A stretch of DNA of 64,000 bases from Apodospora peruviana (lineage: Eukaryota > Ascomycota > Sordariomycetes > Sordariales > Lasiosphaeriaceae), in NCBI GenBank assembly GCA_033439685.1, contig JAUEDM010000004.1:2666001-2730000 (forward strand), read 5' to 3'. Under the pieces are notes generated by a model. The model was not told where the DNA came from and searched no databases. It saw only the letters and a program-made list of their open reading frames with translations. A program made the translations under genes and the position numbers. This document shows positions 11,512 to 22,626 of the stretch, piece after piece; the stretch's first letter is position 1; each line of letters opens with the position of its first letter.

Positions 11512-12325
11512 GATGGAGTTGCCGGAGGCCTACTATTATTGCCATCTAAAGAAACTGAAGTGTAGCCCGGGTCGCCCTTGTCAAAGATGTGTTAAATATG
11601 GACAAGCATGCGCAGCTTGGGAGCCAACAGGCACGCTGCGGCTCTGCGCTACTTGCACGTCGACGGAAAACGAGGTGTGACAACAATCGTCCTTGTCAAA
11701 GATGTGTTCAGGATGGGAAAGAATGCACAGATGATCCGGAGCCAAACACGACTGGCGGAGACTCGGAGCAGAGTCAACAGACCACAATTAACTCGAATCA
11801 GTTCACATCGGAGATTCAGAGCCAACTACAGCCATCGGCAACAGGGGAGATACCACAGCTGGCGGAGACTTGGAGCCGACTACAACTAGCGACAACTCTG
11901 GAGATGCCACAGCTGGAGGAGATTTGGGGCAGAGACAGCAGACTACAATTAACCCAAGCCACCTCACAATTTTCGGAGATCCGGAGCCGACCACAACTAA
12001 CGGCATCTGGGCAGATACCACAGCTGACGAAGACTAGGAAATTACCACACTTGTCGGAAATATACAGCCCAGCACGCCTGGCAGCGAGTCGGAGAATACC
12101 CCAGCTGGCGAATACGAAGAATTTCAGGAATTTACAACTGGCGGAGACTGCAAGAACCCTGATTTGGCTACAAGTGATGGCGATTCGGAGCAGACCACAG
12201 CAGTGGGACATTTGGTACACACTCCAACTGCTGAAAAATTGGAGCTCAGCACAAATGACGGAAAACCAGAGGATGTCATACCTGAGGGAGACTACCAGGA
12301 GTTCACAGTTGGCGAGAATGAATAG
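11512..12325 (+). pseudogene. Broken gene with two tandem Zn2Cys6-type clusters
   Basis: The frame starting at ATG 11512 encodes a first zinc-cluster-like block (CHLKKLKC, then CQRC and a final C). The Cys expected three residues before its first Cys is Tyr. Soon after comes CATC, the start of a second cluster, but its continuation (RRRKTRCD...CQRC...C) lies in another frame. A further frame change leads into an acidic Thr/Gly/Asp-rich region of imperfect repeats (GDTTAGGD, EPTTTSD) running to a stop at 12323 and interrupted by an in-frame TAG near 12035. At least four lesions make a working regulator unlikely. Fungal Zn2Cys6 proteins are DNA-binding activators. Its place beside a MAL-like pair is suggestive of a former regulator, but that is inference. 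Confidence 0.5.
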
Positions 12326-12686
12326 GTGAACTAAACCAAGAGGCAGAGACCCGAGAACGACGAGAGTCAGTCTGTACCCCAATACTCCAAGCGAAGAAGA
12401 CTTGGGTATCCAAGACAAGCCCCAGACTAACTTATTCTTTCGCTAAGGTGCCCCTTTTCGGAGACAAAACAATGCAGTTGACACTGCAGCGAAGGCTGCT
12501 CGGTGAGGAGCTTGGCATAATCGGATTTTGTATTGATAGCAATAGATTGGTTGTTTGGTATTCAGTATCGGATATCGGTTACGATACATGGATACAAAGC
12601 GAGTTAATTATGTGGTTGGGTTAGAGGGCAAGACGAGAGATAGCGGATTGAAGACAGAGCTGCTTGTTAGCACAAACTTCACACCC
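12326..12686. other. Intergenic, nothing recognised
   Basis: Short region between the zinc-cluster remnant and the 3' end of the permease gene. A tract rich in GATAT/ATCGG repeats at 12560-12590 has no clear role. Confidence 0.3.
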
Positions 12687-14677
12687 TTAAAGAGGCTTCT
12701 GTTGCGCTCCTCCGGGTCCGTCATGGTACGAGTCCTCAGCTGATAACCTGTTTTTGACCACAGCAGTTGTCGAGTGATCGGAGAATGCATCCACATTGGT
12801 CTTTGCAAATTTCCTCGCTGGAACCCTGAGCTCAAAGAGCAGGTCTAGCTCGGCATACGTGCGGCCTAAATTAGACATGGTTAGCATGCCACCCCCCTTT
12901 CCGATTTCACCTGCATGAGAATAAACTCACCCTTAGGCTCCGGTAACCTGAAAAAGACCCAAATAGCAGACACCAGACACGTGCCCGCCCAGAAATAGGC
13001 CGTCCGGGCGCCCCAGTTCCACGCCGTTGATGAGAGCTGGTAGTTGGTCATGACGTTGACAAAAATGTTGCTCGCGTTGTACGCCGCGCGCGCCAGCACG
13101 ATCGTCTTGGCTTTTAGTCGTGTCGACGATAGCTCAGAGACCAGCGAGTACGTGACCGGCCCGACGGTGAAGTCGTAGACGAAAGTGAAGAGGATGAGCA
13201 GCGCGCCGATGGCCCAGACAGACCCAGGATTGGGGCCGAATGAGAGAGAGCCGACGATCACGAGGATCAGAGCCTGCGTGCACAGGCCGCTGAAGTGGAT
13301 GCGTCGGCGGCCGACCTTGGCCATCAGAAACCAGGAGCCGGCGGTGCCGACGATGCCGAGGGCGTACTGACCCATTGAAAGAGAAAAGGAGTTGGACGGG
13401 TTCATGCCCGCTTGGACCCTTTAGTTGATAAAAATGTTAGCTGTGTAGAGAGATATTAAAAGGGGTGGGGACTTGCATGAAATAGCTGAAGTAGCCCATC
13501 AGATTTTGGCCTCCGAGTGTTTGGACAAGCCAGATACCGACGACGATCTCGGTGCGGCGCAGATCGATGCCCTTGAAGCAGTCCCTGAAGCTGGTGCCTT
13601 CCTTGGCCCGCTTCTCGAGCTCATTGGTGTGCTCGATCATGGCGATGGTCTCGTCCACGTTGAACCCCGGTTGGTTGCGCGAGGTCAGCCGCAGGAGGGA
13701 TTCTCTGGCCTTGGCTTTGTTGTTGTGACGGACGTACCACCATGGGGATCTACAAACTTGATTAGATAGGGGTTCTAATCACGTTGAATACAGAGCACAC
13801 AAGTGGACTTACTCAGGGGCAAAGAACAGGCCGGCGAGGATGGGTAGTGGCCAGACCCATTGGACCTTGTTATTCATGTTAATTTACGTAAAACGATTTC
13901 TAGAAGAGAAAACTTACACCAAATGGGATCTTGTACGCCCATTCATCTGTGCGAGTGTTAGACCCCTTGTTCACCGCGACGGCGAAAAACTGGCCAATCA
14001 CCCAGCACATGTTGATGAAAGTTGTCAGGTACGGTCTGAGCACCATGGGCGCCACCTCGGACGCATACGCCGGCGTGAGACTCTGGAACGCTCCCCACGG
14101 GAATCCTATTTTCCGTCAGTCAGTCTTGTCCAACACACAGAATGGGAACAGACAAACCGCAAAGAATCTCCCCAACAACCAAGACCTGCACATTCGGCGC
14201 AAAGAAAAGGACAAAAATAAAACAGATAACCAAGAACAGCGCCCCGATCGTCGTCCGTTTGTAGCCGTACCGATCGGCCGCCCAGCCGGCTAACAGCAAA
14301 CCAAAGATCTCGCCCGCCCGGGCGCCGTTGGACAAGCCCGACTGCCAGGCCGCCGAGACGGCGTACTTGCCGGTTTCTGGGTTGAGGGTGCCATATTTTT
14401 CGTTGAAGACGGGCGAGGCGTACAGGTTTCCGAGCAGGGCGAGATCGTAGCCTTCCATGATCAGGGTTGAAGAAAGCAAAACCGACCAGCCGATTGCCTT
14501 TGGGTAGAGCTTGATCGCTTTAAGGAGGGTCATCTCACGTTCCTCGTCCGAGGCGTGCTTGGCCTCGACGAGGGTCGTCTTGTCATCGTGGAAGGTGTTG
14601 TTGTCGTTGGGTGCCTCGGCGTGGTGTGCTGTGCCGTCACTGGACTGCCTGACGGGAGGTGGTTTCTCGTCTGTCAT
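12687..14677 (-). CDS. MFS maltose/alpha-glucoside-type sugar permease
   Basis: Six exons (14677-14158, 14105-13918, 13865-13813, 13749-13477, 13418-12931, 12865-12687) give 566 aa. It resembles fungal maltose permeases: a cytosolic acidic N-terminus of about 55 residues, then 12 predicted membrane helices with the MFS signatures GWAADRYGYKR after helix 2 and PEPKGRTYAELD after helix 12, plus the sugar-transporter motif YFMVQAGMNPS. Introns 1, 2, 3 and 5 are GT-AG. Intron 4 (13476-13419) begins GCAAGT; only this donor restores the MVQAGM frame. Function: proton-coupled uptake of maltose or related alpha-glucosides at the plasma membrane. Divergent from the alpha-glucosidase at 15799 with a shared intergenic region, which supports a maltose-utilisation role. 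Confidence 0.9.
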
Positions 14678-14817
14678 TTTTTTGGTGTAAAGATAATCAC
14701 TCGAGAAAGTTGAGAAGATATTTAGGTTAAGGTATGCCGATCAAGATTGGTGATAATAGTGACTGGAACTGGGAGCCAAGCGAAAGGGTTCCACGGTGAG
14801 GTCTTTAAATCATTTCT

Positions 14818-14863
<46 letters not shown>

Positions 14864-15798
14864 CACACACTACCTTTTTGTATTGATGGTCTGGGGTACA
14901 TCGCTTAGGGCAGAGATCATCACTCCCCAACTTCTTTGGGTGTGGTGAGATGCAACACCGAAGCGAGATGCAGAAGCCGGCGCCGTTCACTAACGCGGGG
15001 TAAGGAAAGGAAAGAACTTGAAGACAGGAAATTCTTCACGAACTGCTCTACTTGAATGGTATAGCGAGGGCTTGGCTGGACTGCTAAAAAATGTCATTTT
15101 GACGATCACCTGTCGAAGCATCACTTTTGCCTCTATCGTCATCAGGTCGTCCTAGTATGGGATATCTATCTTGACTAGGTAATTACCCTGTTTTGGATGG
15201 ACTTGACTAAGATGATAGCTTTCTTTTTTTACCACGGTTGTATCAAGAAGAGATTTTTTAGCGTCTTGCCAGTTGCCACTCATCGCTTGTGCTACAAGTG
15301 TCTGGTCGGGTCATCTCCAAGAACGACATGAATTATAGTTTCTGTTGCTGATACAGAAGACTGAACACTGTATGTCGTCGTAATTCTACCTTTGGGGGTG
15401 TTAAGCTGAGCAGAACAGTATAAACTTATTCGGAGCTACCTCAGGGATGGGAAAGTCAGATGATGGCAGCATGACAGATGACGTACCATCGCTTGGCGCA
15501 ACAACGCTGTCGGAGTGGTTGGTGGCAGTTCGCGATGATTGGCTCAACGAAGGACAAGGGTGTTGGAGCTAAGCGGCGTTGATTCGAGCCAACACCACTG
15601 CAAGACTTCATGTTTACTGGTGTTGGAGATCGACACTATTTTAAACACTTGGGGGTTAATCCCTAATGTCGGGATACCAACGCGGTTCCACCTTACCTGT
15701 TCTCTAACTTCTGTGAAGGATACCTCGTCAGTCCGCCCCGGCTTCCGTCGTCAAAGTTCCTCTCGCATCTTCAACCTCGTACACTTCACAGTTCACAC
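14678..15798. promoter_or_regulatory. Shared divergent promoter region of the MAL-like pair
   Basis: This 1.1-kb region separates the permease (minus) and alpha-glucosidase (plus) start codons. It holds a 34-base A run (14826-14859) about 150 bp upstream of the permease. A pair of CGG triplets at about 15668-15683, roughly 120 bp before the glucosidase ATG and spaced by 10 bases, resembles the binding style of Zn2Cys6 activators but does not match the CGG-N8-CGG pattern known for AmyR. No clear TATA box. Co-regulation is inferred from layout. Confidence 0.45.
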
Positions 15799-17619
15799 AT
15801 GGATCTCTATCACCAGAACGGATGTGTAGGCAAGGAGCCTTGGTGGAAGGAAGCCCTCTTCTACCAAGTATACCCAGCTAGCTTCAAAGACTCCAACGGC
15901 GATGGCTGGGGCGACATCCCCGGTCTCGTCTCTGAGATCGACTACCTGCACCAGCTCGGCGTTGACGTCGTGTGGCTGTCTCCCATGTTCGAGAGCCCCC
16001 AAAAAGACATGGGGTACGACATTTCAGACTACCAAAAGGTCTACCCCAGATACGGCACCCTTGAGGATGTCGACAGCCTCATAGACGCCTGCCACAGTCG
16101 AGGCATGAAGCTGATCCTCGACCTCGTGGTCAACCACACGTCCGTCGAACACGAGTGGTTCAAAGAATCGCGCTCATCCAAGTCAAACCCGAAGCGCGAC
16201 TGGTATATATGGAAGCCGGCGCGGTACGACAGATCGGGCAACAGAATCCCACCCACAAACTGGCGGAGCTACTTCGCCGGTCCGACCTGGACCTGGGACG
16301 AGCAGACACAAGAATACTACCTCCACCTCTACGACACCTCCCAGCCGGACCTCAACTGGGAGAACCCCGAGTGCCGCGAAGCCATCTACGACAATGCGAT
16401 GCGCTTCTGGCTCGACCGCGGCGTTGACGGCTTCCGCATCGACACGGTCAACAAGTACTCCAAGCGCACCGACTTTCCCGACGCGCCCATCACAGTACCC
16501 AACTCGGCCCACCAGCCAGCGCCCGAGATGTGGTGCAACGGCCCGCGCATCCACGAGTTCATCCACGAGATGAACACCAAAGTCCTCCAGCCGTACGGCG
16601 CGGTGTCGGTCGGCGAGCTGTCCAACACCCCCTTGCCGTCCCAGGTGATCCCGTACGTGTCGGCGGCCGCCAAGGAACTCGACATGGTCTTCGAGTTCAG
16701 CATGATCCGCCTGGGAACCGGCGGACCGTTCGACGGCAAATACCTGTATCGACCCTTTCTGCTTTCCGAACTAAAGCGGCACGTCTCGACCTGGCAGACG
16801 TTCATCGAGAGCACCGACGCGTGGCACACGGTGTTCTGCGAGAACCACGACAACGGCCGAGCGGTGTCGCGTTTTGGGGATACGTCTACCCCGGAATTGT
16901 GGCTCGCGTCGGCCAAAACCATCGCGCTGTGGCAGGTCACGCTGACGGGCACGCTGTTCCTGTACCAGGGCCAGGAGATTGGTATGACCAACATGCCTGC
17001 GGCGTGGGGGATCGAGGAGTACAAGGACGTCGAGAGTAAAGGGTTTTATGGCGAAGCGGTCCAATCTGGTGACGAGAAACGCATCAAGGCGACCATTGCG
17101 GGGTTGCGGATCTTGGCTAGGGATCATGCGAGGTTGCCTTTCCCGTGGGACGACTCGGTGCCTAATGCTGGGTTCTCAGAAAGGGGATCGGAGGAGCCAT
17201 GGATGCGGGTGCATGAGGGATATCGGGAGCTTAATGCCAAGAGGCAGTTGGCTGATGAGAATTCGGTCTTGTCGTACTATAAGAGGGTGCTTAGGCTCAG
17301 GAAGGAGTATAGTGATTTGTTTGTTCATGGCGCCTTTAGGCTGTTGCTGCCGGAGGACGAGGCGCTGTTTGCGTATGTTAAGGAGAGTGGTCGGGATGTG
17401 AGAAGAAAGACGTTGGTGATTATGAACTTTTCGAAAGAAGAGCAGGAATGTTGTTTGGATGTTGCAGAGGTACTGTCGTGCAAGAAAGAGGAGGTGAGGT
17501 TGCTTGTTGATAGCGGTACGGCCGTAAAAGGGGGGGATTGTGTGGAACCTGCAGGAACATCCTCGAAGCAGTCATTGGGGCCTTGGCAGGGGAAGGTGTA
17601 TGTCAATTTTGATGTTTGA
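15799..17619 (+). CDS. GH13 alpha-glucosidase (maltase)
   Basis: Intronless, 606 aa, from MDLYHQNGCVG. GH13 hydrolases release glucose from maltose, sucrose-type or other alpha-glucosides. The conserved regions are all present: VVNHTS (region I), GFRIDTVNK with nucleophile D215, the acid/base E273 in VGELSNT, and NHD with D351 in ENHDNGRAVSRFG. The N-terminal WWKEALFYQVYPASFKD and GDGWGD calcium-loop-like motif are typical of oligo-1,6-glucosidase/maltase proteins. Length matches fungal maltases, usually about 570-610 aa. There is no signal peptide, so it should be intracellular and act on sugar imported by the neighbouring permease. Exact specificity (maltase or isomaltase) cannot be read from sequence alone. 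Confidence 0.93.
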   Translation: MDLYHQNGCVGKEPWWKEALFYQVYPASFKDSNGDGWGDIPGLVSEIDYLHQLGVDVVWLSPMFESPQKDMGYDISDYQKVYPRYGTLEDVDSLIDACHSRGMKLILDLVVNHTSVEHEWFKESRSSKSNPKRDWYIWKPARYDRSGNRIPPTNWRSYFAGPTWTWDEQTQEYYLHLYDTSQPDLNWENPECREAIYDNAMRFWLDRGVDGFRIDTVNKYSKRTDFPDAPITVPNSAHQPAPEMWCNGPRIHEFIHEMNTKVLQPYGAVSVGELSNTPLPSQVIPYVSAAAKELDMVFEFSMIRLGTGGPFDGKYLYRPFLLSELKRHVSTWQTFIESTDAWHTVFCENHDNGRAVSRFGDTSTPELWLASAKTIALWQVTLTGTLFLYQGQEIGMTNMPAAWGIEEYKDVESKGFYGEAVQSGDEKRIKATIAGLRILARDHARLPFPWDDSVPNAGFSERGSEEPWMRVHEGYRELNAKRQLADENSVLSYYKRVLRLRKEYSDLFVHGAFRLLLPEDEALFAYVKESGRDVRRKTLVIMNFSKEEQECCLDVAEVLSCKKEEVRLLVDSGTAVKGGDCVEPAGTSSKQSLGPWQGKVYVNFDV

Positions 17620-18173
17620 AGATTTGAAGATTCGATCTGTCGATGGCGTTATTAAAATAGAAGCTGCCGGACTAGAATTCCCGTCTATTCGAATACTGGT
17701 GTCTGAATGGCCTTCACGAATCTGGGCCGTCGATATTCATTGTTCATAGATCCATTTATGGTTCTCAGAAGAGGGATCAAATCTCTCTGTCTCAAGACGG
17801 CCGCCTTCCGTACCTTATGTGCTGTCCCTTTCTCTTCTGGTCCATCGTGGATGCCTACCTAATTCTCTCTGGCCCTTTCCGTCCGGGGACCAATAGAAGC
17901 TGTGCGTGAGTTGTTCTTGCACGAGAGGCCAATCATCCGGCCCCGGTGCGCCTTGTGTAACATTCCCCTCTTCGAAAGTGAGGCTTTCGTATTTCTGCAT
18001 GTCCACACGGGGCCCCCTTGATACACCTTTCACAAACTTCGGGCGCAAGCGACCAAAGTGGTGGTTTTCAACGCTCTGCGACGCAGTGACCTGCTTTTCG
18101 ACCTGCTTCACCGCTCCCTCAATCCTCTTGCTTCCGCTTTTGACCTCTTGCTCTTTCTTTTCATCTTTGAGCG
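17620..18173. other. Intergenic between alpha-glucosidase and ankyrin gene
   Basis: No gene found. The last 200 bases are pyrimidine-rich, as is usual for fungal 5' leaders. Confidence 0.4.
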
Positions 18174-21100
18174 ATGGATCCGCTATCGGCGGCGGCGAGC
18201 GTTATCGCGCTCGTTCAAGCAGCCGCCGGCATCGCCAAAGTGACCAAAGTCTTGTATGGCTTTAGCAAGGCTCGCGACGAGTTCTGGGATCTTTTCAACG
18301 AACTGGCCACCCTTCATAGCGTCGTCCACGACATTCAGAGCTCTCTAGATGCGCTTCCTCAACAAGATGGGCGCCTTCCGATTCAACAGCAGCAGTCCTT
18401 GCAAAACATCATCGCGGAACTCAACCAAACAACTCAAGACCTTGAAACTCTTTCCCAGAGAATGCTTTCATGCAGCAAGGGCCGTAACAAGGACGGATTA
18501 CATCGGATCTCCAGGATTCAGTGGCAGCGGCTCAAAGGAAAGGTCCAGGAACTTCGGGACAAGGCACGCTGTGCCCGTGAGAAGTTGCTTCTCTGCTTCA
18601 GCACCCTGCACGTCTCTCAAGGCGCCCAATCCACACACGCCGTCCTTGAGATAAAGGGTATTATGGAGACCTTTTTCAGTGTCTCTGCACAAAGACACGC
18701 TGAAAGCGTTTCCTTGATTCGCGATCAGCAGGCAGAACTGGTGCGGAGCCTGCGGATGTTGGAAATGAGCACTCATGACACCGCTCGTCTCCCAAATCAA
18801 AGCCAGAAAATGCTGGAAAACACCCACGAGAACACGCTTGCTCTGAAAAGGAGACCAGCCGATGAAGGAATAAACGTGGAGTCGCAACTCGCACGAGTAA
18901 TGGCCACGAGTAACCATTCCGAACGATCAAGCAGCTCCATAATGTGCTTTCAGACTGAGCTCAAGCAACGGTGCCCGTACGGTTGCAACTGTCAGTGCCA
19001 CAAGCGATCGACAGTACAGGCGCCTTCCTGGCTACGACCGATCATGGGCGCGTTCTCGGTCAACTACAACAGCATTCCGATTCTCAGCCCGAGACCCTGC
19101 AATCTCGCCTCTTGCAGGTCGAATTCAAAGACATCTATACATCTTCAGTACTACTTCCCCAGCTGGCTGCTGGCTCGAGGGATGCTTCTGGCGATTTCGT
19201 GGTCGAGTTTGACAGGTGAAGGCGCAAGCTTACACCTAAGAATTCCGGTAGTCATTGGCCGGCACCGCGTCTGGCATTATATAGCGCACGATAAAGTCAG
19301 CCAAATCCAAGACTTGCTTGTAAAGCAAAAGATATCTCCCAATTCGGTGGATGAGAGAGGGCAGTCATTATTACTGGCAAGTACTACCTACCTTCTCTGA
19401 TGAGCTTCGTAATTTTCAGTTTTAGACGTACAGTGAGCTTACCATCATACCTTCCACTTAGAATTGTTTGCGGATGAGATCTGATACATCTGCAAAACTC
19501 CTTCTGGAGGCGGGATGCAACATCTCATTGAACTCAGAGTATGGGTAGGTAGACCAAAGGAAAATAGATGACTGGAATTGGATTTTTTGAAGTTAATAAG
19601 TCGTTTTATCATAGCACTGCAACTGCATTTGCCACCTACCGACTTCTGAGAAGAAGATCTACACGAGCACGAACTGGCCCGCTGCTTAAACCTGAGAAGG
19701 AATATCAGCACACGTTGCGGAGGATTGCGGGCGATGAAGATGTGCTAGGTTTAAATCTCCTTCGTGATTCCATTCTGGGTCTGAAGAATGCTGTCCCGTT
19801 GGATCTCGCCCTTTCTGCAGACCCCTCCTCCATCGACACCGTTGATAGCGTTGGTCTACCGCCGCTTTCGTGGGCAATCGAAATTGAGAACGAAGAAGCC
19901 GTGGAGTTCCTGATCGCTCAGTCTGCAAGTCTCGAGGCGAGGGGCTTAAACGGACGGAATTTATTAACTCAAGCAGCCAGCAGGAGAACTGAAAGGGGAC
20001 TTCGGATCGCACGTTCTCTAATCAGGGCTGGTTGCTCGCCAAATTCTCGAGACTTGCGCGGGAGAACTGCACTTCATTATGTCGAGGCAGTAGAGATGGT
20101 AGAGCTTTTGCTAGAAGAGGGGGCGGATCCTAACCTCCAGGACGTGTATGGGAAGAGTCCGCTTCACTATCTGGCTCGGCCTCTGCGGCAGTGGCCAATA
20201 CAAGGTCTGGTGGAAGCAGCACAAAGACTGATAGCCGCCGGAGCAGATGTCAATTCGGTTGACAACGCTGGGCGCACACCACTGCACACCATCACCGAGA
20301 GCTACCAGAGTAACATGGCAATGATGACAGTGCCCCTCTTCAGGTGTCTTCACCAGGCGGGCGCAATTCTTCGGTTAACAACACGCTGGGGTCAATCACT
20401 ACTTCATAACGTCGCAAGGTTCGGTCATGCGGAGTTGCTCGAGTATCTTAGAGGTGCGGAGGCTGTTGGCATTGATCCGGATCTGAAAGATGGGTATGGA
20501 ACCACCCCATCCGACGACATATACAGGCTCCGTGACATAGACCCAGAACTTCTGGTACGGGAAAGGAAGCCGACGCCGTGGGAGGTCTTGTCATTCACCC
20601 TGCTTATTGTGGAGATTCGGGAGAGGAATTGGAAACAGGGACATTTTTTGTATTCAAGGACTGATTCAGGCACATGGGACCTGCATTTATGGCAAAAAGC
20701 CTGGGCTGAGGAACCATGGAGACATTATGCAGGCAACCACAGTCAAAACGAGGGCGGGAGCGACTGGGAGGACGACAACGAAGGTGGCTATGAAGATGAG
20801 GACGCTAGCAGTTATGAGGAGGACGGCGAAGGCGAGTATGAGAACGATGAAGAGGGTAACTACGAGGGAGAGGGCGATAGGGACCATGAGGGTGACGGCT
20901 GCAATGGCCATCACATTACCAAGGACGAGGGGAACAACGAGACGGATAAGAACGACCATGGCGAGGATGAGTTTGACAACTCCGAGGATAACGACGGAGA
21001 TGAGGAAAACGATGTCGAGACTGACACGACTGTGAGTGGCTGCAGAAAGCATAGCATTCTATTATCTCGTTGGCAAAAGCTTACTCAGACCCAGTTCCCG

Positions 21101-21331
21101 ATTGCGATGCCTCACTGGCTACGACACGAGTTGAAAGAACACCCAGAAGACGAGGCTCTGGGCAGTGATATCGTGACACAGGAGGAAGTCGAGAAATCCA
21201 CACTTGGTCATGCTCACAGCCAGCAGATCGAACATACGTCTGGAATTGGCGATATCGCGAGGATGGAGGGCGATGGTGAAGAGTCGGATGTCGAAGATCT
21301 GATATTTTATGATGCTCTCGATGGCAGCTGA
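18174..21331 (+). CDS. Large ankyrin-repeat protein with fungal N-terminal helical domain and acidic tail
   Basis: Three exons (18174-19376, 19462-19544, 19615-21331) encode 1000 aa. Residues 1-130 (MDPLSAAASVIALVQAA...) resemble the helical N-terminal domain that fungi place ahead of STAND and ankyrin proteins. A middle region has a Cys-rich CPYGCNCQCHK motif at about 265. From about 370 to 700 come ankyrin repeats (GRTALHYVEA, AGRTPLHTITE). Then comes an extremely acidic Glu/Asp/Gly/Asn stretch of about 110 residues, and a C-terminal WLRHELKEHPEDEALG region. Intron 1 begins GCAAGT; this splice gives exact ankyrin spacing from GQSLLL to KLLLEAG. There is no NACHT or NB-ARC domain, so it is not a full NLR. 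Likely a protein-interaction or recognition protein; partners unknown. Confidence 0.8.
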
Positions 21332-22506
21332 ATCCGTCCATCCTGGGCAGTGCACGTGGCGGATTCAAGGCATAGTTTGTAACCAAAATTTCAACAGCTC
21401 TCATACATACCACAAGTGTAATAGACGTTGTTTATCAACTGCGATGCCGCCAAGTGAAGTGATACAGACATGGTTTACTGTCGTGCAGCCAATTCGTCAG
21501 CATAAGATGCTATGTTAGCGACAAAGGAGTAAGATATAGTCTAAAAGGCCCAACCACATGGTACCCGTTCAACTGACAACCCTGGTTGGCAAGCTTATGG
21601 AGTCATCGTAGCCTTAATGGAGGCTGAGGTCAGCCCTAATGAGATGAATAGGAGGGACCCTTGTTCGTCCCGACTTTGTATAACTGCGGACCAGCCAGAG
21701 CAAAGCTGTGGGTCCCTCGGTAACATGGCCGCATTCTTCGGTTTGCCAACGTGGTATCGTCGCTTTGTCACTTGTCGACTCCTTATTTAATTGCGGGTCC
21801 AAGCGCGTTGCGTTCCACGGCATGTCGTCTCTTACTAAGGACTAGAAGCTGATACCCTGAGCACGGCAGCATCACGGGTATGGCCTCGTGTCAGACTGCA
21901 CATCACAAATACGACCTGCCTGCCTCGGCCTAACGCTGCGTTTGATACGAACATAATAAGCAGGAGACGGCAACGGGTCACTTGAACACTCCTTCGTCTA
22001 AATATGGCCAAGTAACTACTCGCTTGATGCTGCCTCTTCCATATACCGTCAGATAATGGTACACTATGATTCGCTCAATGGTGGTTCATCTGACAAAGCT
22101 TGGACATCGTGCTGCGAAGCACCAATTATCAAGGGGCTGCAAGATATTTTGTGTATTTCCATTTTCCAGCCGGAGCTGCTTCAATTTGATGATTTGACCA
22201 GGGACGTTCCCAAAGCTTTGAGCCGGAAATTCTGTTTCTCAAGAAGATGGCCAATCCGTAGTTGAGCTGAAGCCGTAGTTGAGCTGATGATTTCGGCAAG
22301 ACACCCTGTCGAAGAGAACCACATCAGCGGATTGCCAGGGCGCTTATTCGGTCGGTCTGTATAATACTGGTGGCTGTTTACGACACCGCTGCCTGGACGG
22401 GATTATACGAGCTAGCAGAATATGGTGGTATGGTTGCACAGTCGTTTGCACAACTACCTACCCAGTCATTACGTACTCGATGACAACAACGGGATGACAA
22501 GTCAAG
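21332..22506. other. Intergenic, no gene supported
   Basis: Several short open frames but none protein-like. A short tandem duplication (CGTAGTTGAGCTGA twice, near 22256-22287) is visible. The right end is the promoter of the secreted-protein gene. Confidence 0.4.
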
Positions 22507-22514
22507 TATATAAA
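22507..22514 (+). promoter_or_regulatory. TATA-box candidate of the secreted-protein gene
   Basis: TATATAAA about 113-120 bases upstream of the ATG at 22627. A good consensus is uncommon in this window and fits a strongly or conditionally expressed small secreted protein gene. Confidence 0.45.
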
Positions 22515-22626
22515 CGGGCACTCAGCAGCCCCGTTGTCCAAGGAGTATGTAGTAACATCCCTCAGTCCCAAAAACCAACAACCAGCAACCACCAAACACT
22601 CCAATCTTCCTCCCCGAGTCAGCAAC

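Noticed and set aside
11816..12418. 200-residue minus-strand frame rich in Ser, Leu and Cys
   Set aside because: Antisense of the repeat region of the zinc-cluster remnant; its periodicity is that of the sense repeats and no domain is visible.
16386..17039. Long frames on both strands inside the alpha-glucosidase gene
   Set aside because: Shadows of a GC-rich coding exon with all GH13 motifs in the sense frame.
20687..21052. Hydrophobic 121-residue frame on the minus strand resembling a membrane protein
   Set aside because: It is the antisense of the Glu/Asp-rich tail of the ankyrin protein; GAG/GAC codons read backwards give Leu/Val.
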